A DNA stretch of 64,000 nucleotides from Sphagnum compactum. Taxonomy: Eukaryota > Bryophyta > Sphagnopsida > Sphagnales. The position numbers and the translations under genes are program-made. The DNA lies in NCBI GenBank assembly GCA_965153455.1, contig OZ234493.1, forward strand, positions 7,368,213 to 7,432,212, given 5' to 3'. Position 1 is the first letter of the stretch, and each line of letters starts with the position of its first letter. Under the pieces are notes generated by a model. The model had not been told where the DNA came from. It searched no databases and worked only from the letters and a program-made list of their open reading frames with translations. Shown here one piece after another: positions 1 through 10,930 of this stretch.

Positions 1-383
1 CATGCAAAAACATAATCTTCAAAAAATTCTCTAAAAAGAAACCGAAATCTTTCAAGATATTATAACTCTATAATAACTTATCTCAAGTTTTAACACAAGC
101 CAAAATGTCATAGTTCAAAAATCCTCATATAAAAATAGACCTCATTACCTAGGGGCCAAAATATCCCTTAAGCTACTATACTCTATAATGAATCTAAACA
201 CAATATCCTTTTTTGCCTTGGTAGGCAAGGCCAAAAAAAGGGCAATGTAGCTGATACAACACTATGCCTCCTAAGCATCTAGGGTAGACCTTTTGACTAC
301 AAAGTAAGACACTTAAACATATTTTTTGGAGTGTATTTGGAGGGCACCTTATATTCCTTAATATGGGTCTTTTTAAGATGGAT

Positions 384-480
384 CTTACACCTACTCCCTA
401 AGAGTGGGAGGGATGAACTTATGCCTACATCTATCTAGATGGAAGATCCCTCCAACTAACTCTCAAGGAGTAGGTGTAAG
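384..480. repeat. Imperfect inverted repeat (hairpin) of about 97 bp
   Basis: The 14 bases at 384-397 are exactly complementary to 467-480. Pairing continues inward with small bulges (401-414 against 446-463) to a short loop near 430. No coding sequence overlaps it. It could be a MITE remnant or a small-RNA precursor; nothing visible decides between these. Confidence 0.7.
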
Positions 481-510
481 AACCTTATGCAAAATCAAAA
501 GTTAGGTTTT

Positions 511-576
511 GTGGAGCTACTCATTCATACAAGTGGGAATATGATATCGTATTCCCACTTGTATGAGTAGCTCCAC
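511..576. repeat. Near-perfect palindrome of 66 bp
   Basis: The left arm (511-541) and right arm (549-576) are reverse complements, apart from one inserted T in the left arm, around a centre of a few bases containing GATATC. The arms share the core TACAAGTGGGAATA and its complement. It lies 30 bp from the hairpin at 384-480, so both may belong to one transposon remnant. Confidence 0.8.
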
Positions 577-1656
577 CCGTACCCGACATTTGGCCCAACA
601 ATATTTCTCACATCCTTAAATAATTTTTACTTATTTATTTTACTCCAAACCCCACCCCTAAACGTGAACCCATGATAGTAAAAGGTTGGAACTTTCTAGT
701 AACGAATCATCTAGACCATTCAATATATCTAACGGATCAAGAGTAATTGAGAATACATGTTGTGACTTTTGCCAACCTCATGATATTGAATAAGAATCTT
801 GAGCCACAATAATTTTATTGAGCTTGCCAAGATTTTTTAATAAAAAAATTCATCCAAAACATAATGTCCAATGTGCTTCTAGTGGTCTACTACTTCCATG
901 TCTTCATCATGCTTTCTTAATAGCTTTAGACAAAGTTCTCAAGAGCCTTTTTTAGAGATGCTCTAACAATGCACAAGAGGTATTGCCCTAGTACCTTAAC
1001 AAACTCATGGGCAATTTCTATTTTTTTTGAAAATTGTTGATTTTTTGAAAATTTTAGTTCCCAAAGTGTTGAAAATTTGAAATTTCAAGTTGCATAATGT
1101 CGAACATTTTGGAAACCTAAGAGTTATATAAGTCATGGTCATTAGCATGTTTTTTCATTTATTCTTCTTTTGTCATGACAATTATTATATATGTTTCATT
1201 TGACCAATAATAAAACTTTTAACTTTGGTGGATAATTGGATATTATTGTTGGTGCAAATGTTTGGTGGATATCATTTTGTAAATATCAAAATCTGACACA
1301 AGATTTATTTAGGAAACACATTTCAATGAAAATAATCACTATTTAGAGCTTTCACCCATAGTCAATGTTATTAACTTTTTTGCATGCATCCTAATTCAAT
1401 CCATTGTATTTTGAAATCAATAGATGTGAACTAAAATGTGGAAAAAAAAAAAAAAAAAAACAAAGAACATAAAGGCAAATGCAAAACAAGTATCAAGAAA
1501 TGTAAATTCATTAATATTATGTATCAAAATGATTGAAATCTTCATTCATGCAAAATTGTTAAATATCTTTGAAATGTGTCAAAGATCTTGAAAGTTTTAT
1601 ACTAGATGCCAAAATCATACAAATAAATAAATAGACTCCAGTGTAGGTGTTGGTTG

Positions 1657-1897
1657 AAGGTTCATCAAGGCATCATGATGTGGTTGGTCACCCTGGCCAT
1701 GTGATGTGAACAGACCATTTATGAATGAATGGGGAATGCTTTTTTAAAGGTAGCTGAATTTGGCTTAGGGTTAGGGTTAGGGTTAGGGGTTTAGGGTTAT
1801 CAAGGCATCATCATGATGTGGTTGGTTACCCTGGCCATGTGATGTGAACAGCCCATTTATGAATGGGGAATGCTTTTTAAAAGGTAGGTGAATTGGT
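1657..1897. repeat. About 100-bp direct duplication flanking an interstitial telomere-like tract
   Basis: Two copies of a roughly 100-bp segment (1657-1760 and 1798-1897; shared core CCTGGCCATGTGATGTGAAC) flank a 34-bp tract at 1764-1797. The tract reads as three TTAGGG units followed by a TTTAGGG unit. Apart from this and a tract of 20 As (1443-1460 region), I see nothing recognisable in 580-2060. Confidence 0.75.
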
Positions 1898-2089
1898 GTT
1901 GACATGAAGTAGACATATACCTACCCTAGTTCACAACACATGGTAGAGTAGGTAGTAACTAGGGTAGGTAGTAACCTTTAACAGTATGCCATGTGAAAAG
2001 GTTTTTTTTTTTTTTTCCTGGCTAAATTTAACCAATTGACAAAAAAATCTGTAATTTCTTGGCTTTCTAGTAGTCGCCAAATTTTGGAA

Positions 2090-2290
2090 ATATACATAAT
2101 TTTTTGAAAATCTGCCAGAATTCTATAATGGGTTCTTTTTTTGCGTGTTTAGCCAGAAATGTCAACGATGCTTCAAAGAAATTTACTTTCACATCCTCCT
2201 GTTTATAGCCAAATTTGGCTAAACTGTCATCGGAATATGGATGATTTGCCACTTTAGCTACATATTCCAAAATTGACAAAGAACAATATT
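2090..2290 (+). repeat. Partial copy of a dispersed repeat (family R1)
   Basis: The core (CCAAATTTGGCTAAA, then GGATGAT..GCCACTTT.GCTACAT) recurs at 10640-10930 and 50850-51150. Only the last part of the unit is clear here. A short minus-strand reading frame across it is a by-product and has no sign of coding function. Confidence 0.55.
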
Positions 2291-2299
2291 GGATGTGAG

Positions 2300-4260
2300 T
2301 GAGCAAGAGTCCACTTCAAAGGGTTGAATGTGATGTGATGGATGTGATGTTTGAATTAAGATGTTTCTATTGATGGTTTGATAGTGAAGGGAAAGCCTTG
2401 AATGACTTTGACAATCCTTCATCATTTGTTGTTCCCCATTGTTGTCCTCATCATCCCATCATCTATTGTTCCTCGTTGTAGTTGTCCCCATCATCTTTTG
2501 TTCCCTTTGCCAACTTTCTTCTTGTCCCATTGTTGAACTCATTATCCAAGTCATCGTCCACTATCATTGTCTCATGGTAAGTTTGTAATATGACTCGTTG
2601 CATGTGTAATGAATAACGTGCTTATAAATTTTCAACTCAACTTAAGATTGAATAAATTTTTTATGTAACCTACGTATTGTGATGTAATATACATTCGAGA
2701 ATGACATAGAAAAGAATATAAGTCCCTTCTATCAATATTTTTCAAGGTGAAAAAAGACTATCACCCAGAGCAGATGTTTGCTGAATATATCTCTCAGCAA
2801 AGTTTGCAAGAGACTTAACATGAACCATAATCCATGCATGTTGAGGAGCACCTTGATTTGACTGCATTTGCAGTGAACCTTAAGTTGAGTGCATTTAGAA
2901 TAATGCCTTATAATTCGCTTCATGGTTTAGACTGCATCCACTTTTCACAAATCCTGGTTAGGGACACTCAAAGCAATCACAGCAAGAGCAAGCCCAAAAC
3001 AAGCTACAATCTTCACATTAGTGCCCATTCACCTACAGCAAATGTTGCAGGCTACTTGGAGCTTAGTTAGAAACTAGAAACCCTCATGCAAGTGTTGTGG
3101 GCTACTTGAAGCTTAGCTAGAAACTAGGAATCCTCCTCATGCAGTCTACTCCCAGTACCTGGTGAGTCAACACTCCCACACCAAGTAGCAGATGTAAAGC
3201 ACTAAATGAATATTGGAGCTGGGAATCATTCAGGACAGAGACTTGTTTCAGCTTCATGGGCACAGTAGTGTCAGAGTCCCAGTCTCCTGTATTAGAAGAA
3301 TGGCTCCACATTGATGATTTTGCCTGCACATTCTCACAATCTGTGCATCCTCTCCCCACTCTCTGTATACACGGGTAGTGTTGAGCTGACTTCACATCTA
3401 ATTATGAAAGCTATATTTTGACCCAACTTCAGGAGAATCTGTTCTTAACAGTCTACTACACTGCTGTCGTTCAGAACATGTGTTATTGAAAGGGTCTATG
3501 ATCTTTCACAGATGTGTCTCGATAACAATCTCCTATCTCATGAGTTTCAATGGGTACACACTTAAGCAATCAGCAAGGTGCAGGAAAAAAATTCACTCAA
3601 TACACCCCATACCCTTCACCACTATTGAGAAGTAACAGAATCCTGAGTGTGACTTGGACATGATCAAATATGAATGATTTCAAATTGCCTCTGGCTCTGA
3701 AAGGTAATTTTTAATAGTCACTCTCAAATTCAATAATCAACTATAAAGCCTGTGCATCAGTCTCTAGGGTTTAGCTTTCCAATTATTCAATGGAGCCCAC
3801 AAAGTTTTTCTTACAAAGAGTGACAATTTGATGCACAGACCCCTTTGCCACTCTGCAGCATTGCACTCATCTAACCTTCATGCCCCTTCTCAACAAGTTT
3901 CTTGCTTTTGATCCTGTGGATAGGGTGCACTCATTGGAGTGATGGTTGCTTTCAATCTTACTGGCAGAGACACTCACTGGAGTGACAGCTGCAACTCCCT
4001 TATTACACATAAGAAACCCACATAACCAAAGTGGGGCGCTCATGAAACTGTAACAAATCACCTGCACCACTTGCCACATGACATGTGCTTAAATCAAATC
4101 TGTCAACAATTGAGCAAGATGCATTGACTATGGAAACCTGAAAAAATCCAAACCACCAACTCAACCAATCCTGTTTGTGTGTACAAGTCCAGTATCACAA
4201 ATAATTCCATGCCGGTGTCTCAAACACATCCGTGGAAATCACCTTATATCCAGATGGTTG
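2300..4260. other. Region 3' of the AFG1-like gene, no gene recognised
   Basis: From about 2700 the sequence becomes less AT-rich and resembles transcribed DNA. It may hold the 3' UTR of the gene ending at 4261, or remnants of another gene. The short reading frames (for example 3117-3395 on the minus strand) show no recognisable domain and no continuation through good splice sites. Confidence 0.4.
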
Positions 4261-7200
4261 TTAGGTCGTTGAGTTTGTCTTGGTCAAATGGACTGCAGCA
4301 TGATCCTCCAAATACTCCACACCCTGCATTTCTGTCAATCTGTGCACACACAATAAAAATTCACACGTCTTTAACAGATTCTAACCAAACGGAACAAATG
4401 TGACCACAAGAAACCTGGACTGGACTATCACAGCAAAAGACAACATAACAAGACGATGCTGACATTCTGAGTCTGCAGTGTGACAATTGAACTTTCTGAA
4501 CAGTAAAATGCAAATTTTACCTGCTACAAGTGCGATCCTTGGCAAACCCCAACTCATTGTCCACCAACAGATCCGCATCATCACTATGACTTGAGCGGGA
4601 ATTTTTCCTGCGGGGTGCATCTCGAATGGTCACCACCTTTGCAAACAGCTCCAATGCTGGTGCTTCTGCTGAACATAGGAAACGAGCTCTATGCTCATAC
4701 ATAACCTTCCCAACCAACCAAGCACACACTTAGAAACTTGTGACTGCCAGCCTATACGAAGCTCTAACCCATACGCTTGGCACCAAGCTTTGACCACTAA
4801 CCCTAGGTCACATTGTACACGTGCAAAATTGGGTGTTCAACTCTCCTCCAAAATATAGCATCACTCAAATAGGCAGTGATGTAATTCCCAAGTTCACAAT
4901 TACAAGTATTTACTATAACAAGAAACAGAGAGGATCTTACATCCACAAGAGTTACAAACCGATAAGCTGAGGAGCGGTTATGGGAACCAAACACAGGAAC
5001 ACCATCCAATGCCAGAGTGTGAAAACTTTCTGCTCCTCCAAGCCACACACAGTGCAATCCTCCATCAGCTAACTTTATGGATGCCATTGCCTTCTGCTTG
5101 TCTAATCAAGAGGCAAATGACATTGGGGTCCCCCACAAAATTCAGGGTCAAGGTCTCAAGTTCAGATCAATTACGGAAGAGTCCAATGTAGTCAGCTGCA
5201 CCCAATGGCATATCACACAGCTCGTGAAACTGGAAGAAGGCACACCCAGCAGCTGACAAAGGGACCTGCATGATCAGAGGGATGCCAACAACTTTCAAAA
5301 CCAGAATTGGCAAAGTAGTGCCATCTGTCTCTTATTATAAGCTGCTTGAAACACTGACCTGCAGTCTTCTACCCATAACCACTTCCACAGTTGTTGGCAC
5401 TGCTTTTTCATCGTGTAGCAGAGACTGAAATTTCATTTGCAATAACTCTGATGCTCCAGGACCAGTGAAATAGTGGCCTGCCACAGCCTGCAAAGCAAAA
5501 AATCTTTTGTTATTGATTCATGGGTTGTGGATGTGATCCAATGCAGATTCAATATGAATTTTGGGTATGCTGCTGATACAGAATGTTTTGAGAAGTTTGA
5601 AGTAGATTACCGCAGCCAGCTTCCGGTAATCAGTTGCTGAATCTATTTTGTGTATCACACACCTATCCTGCACATGAACAAAACATGTCAACAACAAATG
5701 CATTTGCCAACTGAAAAAAATGAAAATTCAACACTAGGAGAATGTGCAACCACCATGAGCTACAAGGATATAAAAGGACCAGCTGATTTCACACCAGATC
5801 ATCTAGAAGGTTCACATTAGACACAAAGGAGAGGATTGTTTGTGTCACAGTACTTTCAGACGAGCAATAAATGGCAGAAATAAATCCCTCTGCAAGCCAC
5901 CTTCATAGAGTTGATCAGGTGCCCTATTAGATGTTGATACTAGAACCTGTCACATGATCAACTGCGCATGTCAACTCATTGTACTGAGATTCCTTCCAGC
6001 ATCCAACTTCACTTCGGCTTCAGTAGCTTGAGATCCAGGGATGTTGAAGCTATGAACCTTGCTAGGCTGCACTGCTAGCACATTTAATATCTTTCATAAG
6101 AATAGAGAAATCTCCATTCTCACAACGAAGAAAGAACACAGCCAGGTTAACACTTCCTCAAGAAGCCACAGAAAGTTCCAAACTAGGAAAGACAAAAACA
6201 AAAAACAACAGTATGAACAAAAGTGCCAGTCTCACACTTGTTCAGGGACCATCAAGAGTAGTATGTATGCTAGCACATTTAACTACAAATCCCATCATGG
6301 TAGTATGTGAGATCTAAAATTGGGGCAGTGAAGATATGTACTTCCACAGCAAGAATAGTGTGCAAAAAACAGCTATATTACTCATAAGAGTGCAGAAATA
6401 CTCACAAGTCCTTGTTTGAACAGGTGGTCAAAAAGCCGATTCAAGATGAGAGCATCAGCAACATCAGTAACCTACACAACCATAAAGAAGATCAATCCAG
6501 CCTTCGAGGAGCCCCTTGATGTAAACTGCCAGATTGACAACAAAATAAGTGTCCGCTGATACATGCTCCCAAGATTTGCTCTGGGAATGAATATCCAAAT
6601 TAAAAACTGGTTCATTTTCAGGAGAGCCAACCATAAACTCGTCAATACAGAGCAAAATAGACTCTTCGACAATGTCCTCAGCCACAACCTCCAACGGATC
6701 CGTCATTCCTCTGCTTCTCTGTATTGTCACAGATCAACAAAACAAAAGTCTAGCTGAGTATGCTTAAATTCTTTTAACTGGAATACAAAAAAATAAAATG
6801 AGACGGCAAATTACAGCCCCCACAAATTCTTTAGCTGTTGTTAAACTTACATGAACAGCTGCTATAAATTCCTCAATATATGAGCTCGAAGCTAATAGAT
6901 CCCTAGACTCACACCTGTTGCTCCAAGGCAGTGTCATACAATTTAGCATGCAGCTTTACAAGAAACCCTAGTTTATAACTATTCATAGACTGCTCACTAA
7001 TTGCTAATAAGACAAAAGTGATTTGTCCAGGGTTTTGAAACAACAGCTTACTTGCAAACGAGTGTGTACATTGATCATGAAATCATGAAAGTGAATCCTT
7101 CTCTTTCTCCATGTCTTGGGCCTTGCAGATAAGGAATGAAACCATGTCAGTACCATTTCGTGCTGGAAGAAATAATGACAGAAGCTGAGAAACACTTAGT

Positions 7201-8626
7201 AAAGGGCCAGGAAAGCATGGAAGAAGAAGAAGAAGCTCACAGTTGTTCATAAAACATATCCATGAGCATGGTCTTCCCAGTGCCTACACCTCCATACATA
7301 TATAACCCACGAGGAGATGCTGGTGAAGATCTGCGCATCAAGCGTTGCCATAGCCAACCTCCAGCACTGCAGCCCACACAACCCTAAAAATAATCAAACA
7401 CAAGGTAGCACTGTGATACCATGCACTCTCTGGAACTCGTCACAACTTGATGCAAATGACCCAAAAAATGGTGGCCCATTCATTATACCTTCTACTATAA
7501 GACTGTGGGACAGGCAACCTGCTGTCGAGCCCAATATCATCAGATTTGCGCCAAAGCTCATCGTACAAATCTTGCAGTGCATTTACTGTGCTTTCCTACA
7601 AGACACACCAAAAGAGGCTTTCAACTCTGTTGAGAGTGAGCTGTGAAGGAGAGAGAGCATGCCAGAAAAAAATTCCATAGACTCTCTCACTCATGCACCT
7701 CAATCAATGATTTTGTAACAAAACAAACAAACAAAATTGGGTTGTGGTTCAAAGGCCTTCTTCTTCCTTCTTCTCTTGACTCCTTGGATTTTTTGGGTTT
7801 AGGGTTGGTCAACTGGGGATTTCTTTCATTGCCATAGCTGGGCTTCCAAAACAACAAACAATCTTCTTCTGCAAAGCTTGGGCAAGATTTTGTTGGACAA
7901 AGAGGGGGAAAAAAAAACACACCTGAAACTTGTCTTGACTCCTTGGATTTTTAGGGTTTAGGGTTGGTATCAACAGAGGATTTCTTGCATTGCCATAGCT
8001 GGGCTTCCAAAACAACAATTCTTCTTCTGCAAAGCTTTGGCAAGAGTTTGTTGGACAAAGAGCGGAAAAAAACACACACACATACCTGAAACTTGTCTCC
8101 TGGATGAACATCTCCAGAAGCGATGCGACGCTCGTATTCCGCCATAGGACTGAACTTGAACTCCTGCCCAGTTGTTTCAGCAGCTGCTGCTGATTCACAA
8201 CAACAACAGGAAAGGTGCACTCACCAAATTGAAGACCCACCATCGCCATCTCCGACAACAAAAACCAAAAATACCCATAAAACAAAAGAACCAATATATC
8301 TCTACGTGAACATATCTTTGGAAGCTTACTTACATACCTTCATAGCTTGGCGCCGAAGACGAAGCAGCCCTCCTCCACCAGGCCTCATAAGCGGCAATCT
8401 TCCGGTTGCTCAAGGGAAGCATGTATTTCTGCTTCACACATGATGAGCAGTGGTCATACTTCTTGTCATGACATTCCAGTGCACTTGGTGGGACAGTAGC
8501 AGTAGCAGTAGTAGTGATCAACGAGCTCCACTGCCCCTCCTTGTTGTTCTTCTTCGTCTGCTTCGCAAAATAATGTGTGCGTGCAAGCGTTTTTCCAGCA
8601 GCTCGCACTGCTGCTGCTCTCATCAT
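4261..8626 (-). CDS. AFG1: AFG1-like ATPase (LACE1/AFG1L family), 14 exons, 523 aa
   Basis: Coding exons, in transcript order: 8626-8338, 8189-8086, 7595-7489, 7366-7241, 7121-7052, 6718-6632, 6471-6406, 5946-5854, 5667-5611, 5487-5359, 5265-5175, 5029-4941, 4705-4521, 4339-4261. All junctions are GT-AG and all phases agree, giving 1572 nt with a stop at 4263-4261. Visible motifs: Walker A GGVGTGKT near residues 192-199; the [16 protein letters not shown] family signature just after it; Walker B ILLCIDEF near 253-260; [10 protein letters not shown]; the sensor region [17 protein letters not shown]; and a C-terminal [11 protein letters not shown] block. The family acts at the inner mitochondrial membrane in protein quality control; the bacterial relative is ZapE. 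The Arg/Ala-rich, acid-poor N-terminus starting [12 protein letters not shown] fits a mitochondrial presequence. Length matches plant family members. The start is the first Met of the open exon; the exon 2 boundary is the least certain. Confidence 0.93.
7765..8090. repeat. About 160-bp tandem duplication in AFG1 intron 2 that includes a copied splice donor
   Basis: 7765-7930 and 7931-8090 are two diverged copies of one segment (shared core TTGCCATAGCTGGGCTTCC; both carry TTTAGGGTTGG). The duplicated unit includes the last 12 or so bases of exon 2 and its donor, so a second ACAAGTTTCAG|GT lies at about 7923-7934 inside intron 2. Confidence 0.8.
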
Positions 8627-8789
8627 GAAGAAGAATCCTTCCTTGCAAATCCAAAACCCTTTCTTTTGATCCGGCTGAATGGATCAATCTTTCTCACAAA
8701 TGGATCTCGAAGAAACATGGGATTTTTTATTTTTATTTTTTTTGATCCGAAGAAAGAAAACCCAACAAAATTTTAAGCAAATCCAAACA

Positions 8790-9930
8790 ATTTATTCAAA
8801 CCTATGTTCTGGTCGATCATAGTCTTTTTATTCATTCACTCCCAAACCCAACCAAAAAACAAAAGAGGAAACAAAAAGCAGCAGTTTTGCTTCTTTTGCT
8901 TCTTGCTCCAAAATACTTAAGAACTGCTGCCCATCTCTTTTGTTCTTGCTTGCAACCCATCATCCCCATCTCTTTGGGATAAACATCTAGATTCAGAAAA
9001 GGACAGACTCCATCGTGACCCCAAGCAAAAAACAGCAAACACCCAAGAAAGAAGCAAAACTGGCACCAAATTTGGAGCTTTTTTTGGGTTGTTTGCAATT
9101 TATTTGTAGCATGATTCTCGCACATTCTCCTCTCGGCACTCCTTCCTTTTCAGATGCTTTCTTTCTTTGCAAACATGGTTGTTTTTTTTTTTTTCTTCCT
9201 TTCTTTTAAAATTTTATGATCCTCTGTCTCTCTTCAGGGCCCACTGATCCTACCAATTATTAGGCCATGACTTTCTCATTTGTTGTACTGCCTTTGACTA
9301 TGTATTTGCACAGTTTCCCACACAAGACAGTACATGAGCAAAGAGTTGTTTTTAGGTTTTGAAACCATACCAAGTATGTTTGAGATGATTCTTTATCATT
9401 GGATTTTTAACATCTTCTTCTTCAGAGGACAAATTTTTCTCTGAATGTTTCAATTGACAAAAATTTGCACATCCTTTCATTCACGTTATAAGAACTTAGA
9501 AACACAAGCATGGGAGATGTATGCAGTTTCAAATGTCACTTTATTTTGACCTTCATGCCTAAACCAATCTTTTCACACCAAATCCACATTCGAAAAAAGT
9601 GATTTTGTCGAGTTTTGGATCTCAAATCAATTGGGTAAATGAGGTTTGCCCCATGTTTTGAATTGTTAAAGAAATAACCCTCGTACGAATTCCCAACTTT
9701 TGAAAACCCATGGAATACACTCACAAGTTTACAAATTATAATAACCTTAATCAACAAAGTCATTAAACCCTAATCAACAAATCCAAGTCATTAAACCCTA
9801 ATCAACAAAACCCTGTACAAAAACAAAGTACTGTTAAAGCCTGCTTTTTCTTTTTTCCTTGTCTGCCCTTGTTGTGATTCTTTTTCTTTTTTTTTCCCTC
9901 AAACAAAAAAGATGGATTGATGCCCAGACA
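8790..9930. other. Upstream region of the AFG1-like gene
   Basis: AT-rich with long T and A runs. 9750-9812 holds two copies of a short TTAAACCCTAATCAACAAA unit. This stretch probably contains the 5' UTR and promoter of the gene starting at 8626; no distinct TATA box stands out. Confidence 0.4.
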
Positions 9931-10300
9931 CACTCTGGTGCTGCCCATCATTAATAGGACCCAAAGTCTATATATCGGGTAGCACCAAATTGTGTCCATT
10001 TTGGGTGGGTTCTGTTAAATGGGCAGCACCAAAATTGTGTCTAGGCAGCCCATTTAAACAGGGACCCAAAATCTATAATGGGCACCATAAAAATTGTGGC
10101 CATTTTGGGTCCTGTTACATGGGCAGCATCAAAATGTGTCCATATTTTGAGTCCTGTCAAATGGGCAGCACCAAAATGTCTGTAGGCAGCCCATTTAACA
10201 GGACCCAAAGTCTATTATGGGCAGCATCAAAATGTGTCCATTATCGGTCCTGTTAATGGGCAGCACCAAAATGTGTCCAGGCATCTCCAGACACATCTTG
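9930..10300. repeat. Minisatellite of about 60-bp units with ATGGGCAGCACCAAAATGTG
   Basis: At least five to six degenerate copies of a unit containing ATGGGCAGCACCAAAATGTG, then TGTCC, and a GGACCCAAA.TCTAT segment. GGACCCAAA and TTTGGGTCC both occur, so the unit contains internal inverted symmetry. It is open in one plus-strand frame (9990-10256), but only because the unit is in phase; I do not treat it as a protein. Confidence 0.75.
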
Positions 10301-10639
10301 GATGGGCAAATGGGCAGTCAAGGAAAAAAATTATATTAGGTATTTTTTTTGCTCTGATGGTGGGTGAGAGCCCAAAAAGAAAACCTAATAATAAACTTTG
10401 ATCTCACCCTATTGTTTTTTAAGGATATGATGCTAGGTTTTTTTATAGCAATAAATATATTTAACGTGTATATAAATTAGAACCCATAGCCATTTAATTT
10501 AAGACATTCAAATGGAATGAACTATTAGAATAAAATTACTGAATGGAAAGAAAAGATGTTAAAATCACACACTTACAAAAAATTGTTATATATGTAAAGA
10601 AATATAGCCAATTGTGGCAATCATCCATATGAAGCAGTG

Positions 10640-10930
10640 TTTTTTTTTTTTGGTGAAAACATTTCTCCAAATTTCAACCTGAAAAATATGATTTCGACCT
10701 ATACAAAGGATTTTCCATGGAAAAAATGGCCCAAATTTTTCCAGACTTCAAGGGGAAAAAAAATCCAAATTGCCAAATTTTTATGATAAGTTCTTGTAGG
10801 TAGCCAAGAATATAGAAGGATTCTATTTTTTTTAAAAACTTTCATATCTAGTCTATAGCCTAATCTAGCTAAATCATCTTATGGATGATTGCCACTTCCG
10901 CTACATCACAAAATTGGAAAAAAAAAACCT
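10640..10930 (+). repeat. Dispersed repeat family R1, long copy
   Basis: About 290 bp, similar along its length to 50850-51150. Shared blocks in order: CCTGAAAAATA, GGATTTT, GAAAAAATGGCCCAAATT, CCAGATT or CCAAATT, GTAGCCAA.AATATAGAA, and GGATGAT.GCCACTT with CTACATCACA. No coding capacity; probably a non-autonomous element. Confidence 0.65.

Noticed and set aside
6905-6950. An extra AFG1 exon near the short frame ending in LEQQ before a GTGTGAG
   Set aside because: Joining exon 5 (ends 7052) directly to exon 6 (starts 6718) keeps phase and reproduces the conserved RLQ...GMTDPLEVV spacing; the extra piece is not needed.
9990-10256. 88-codon open frame in the minisatellite
   Set aside because: The frame is open only because the repeat unit keeps phase; no domain or splice context.
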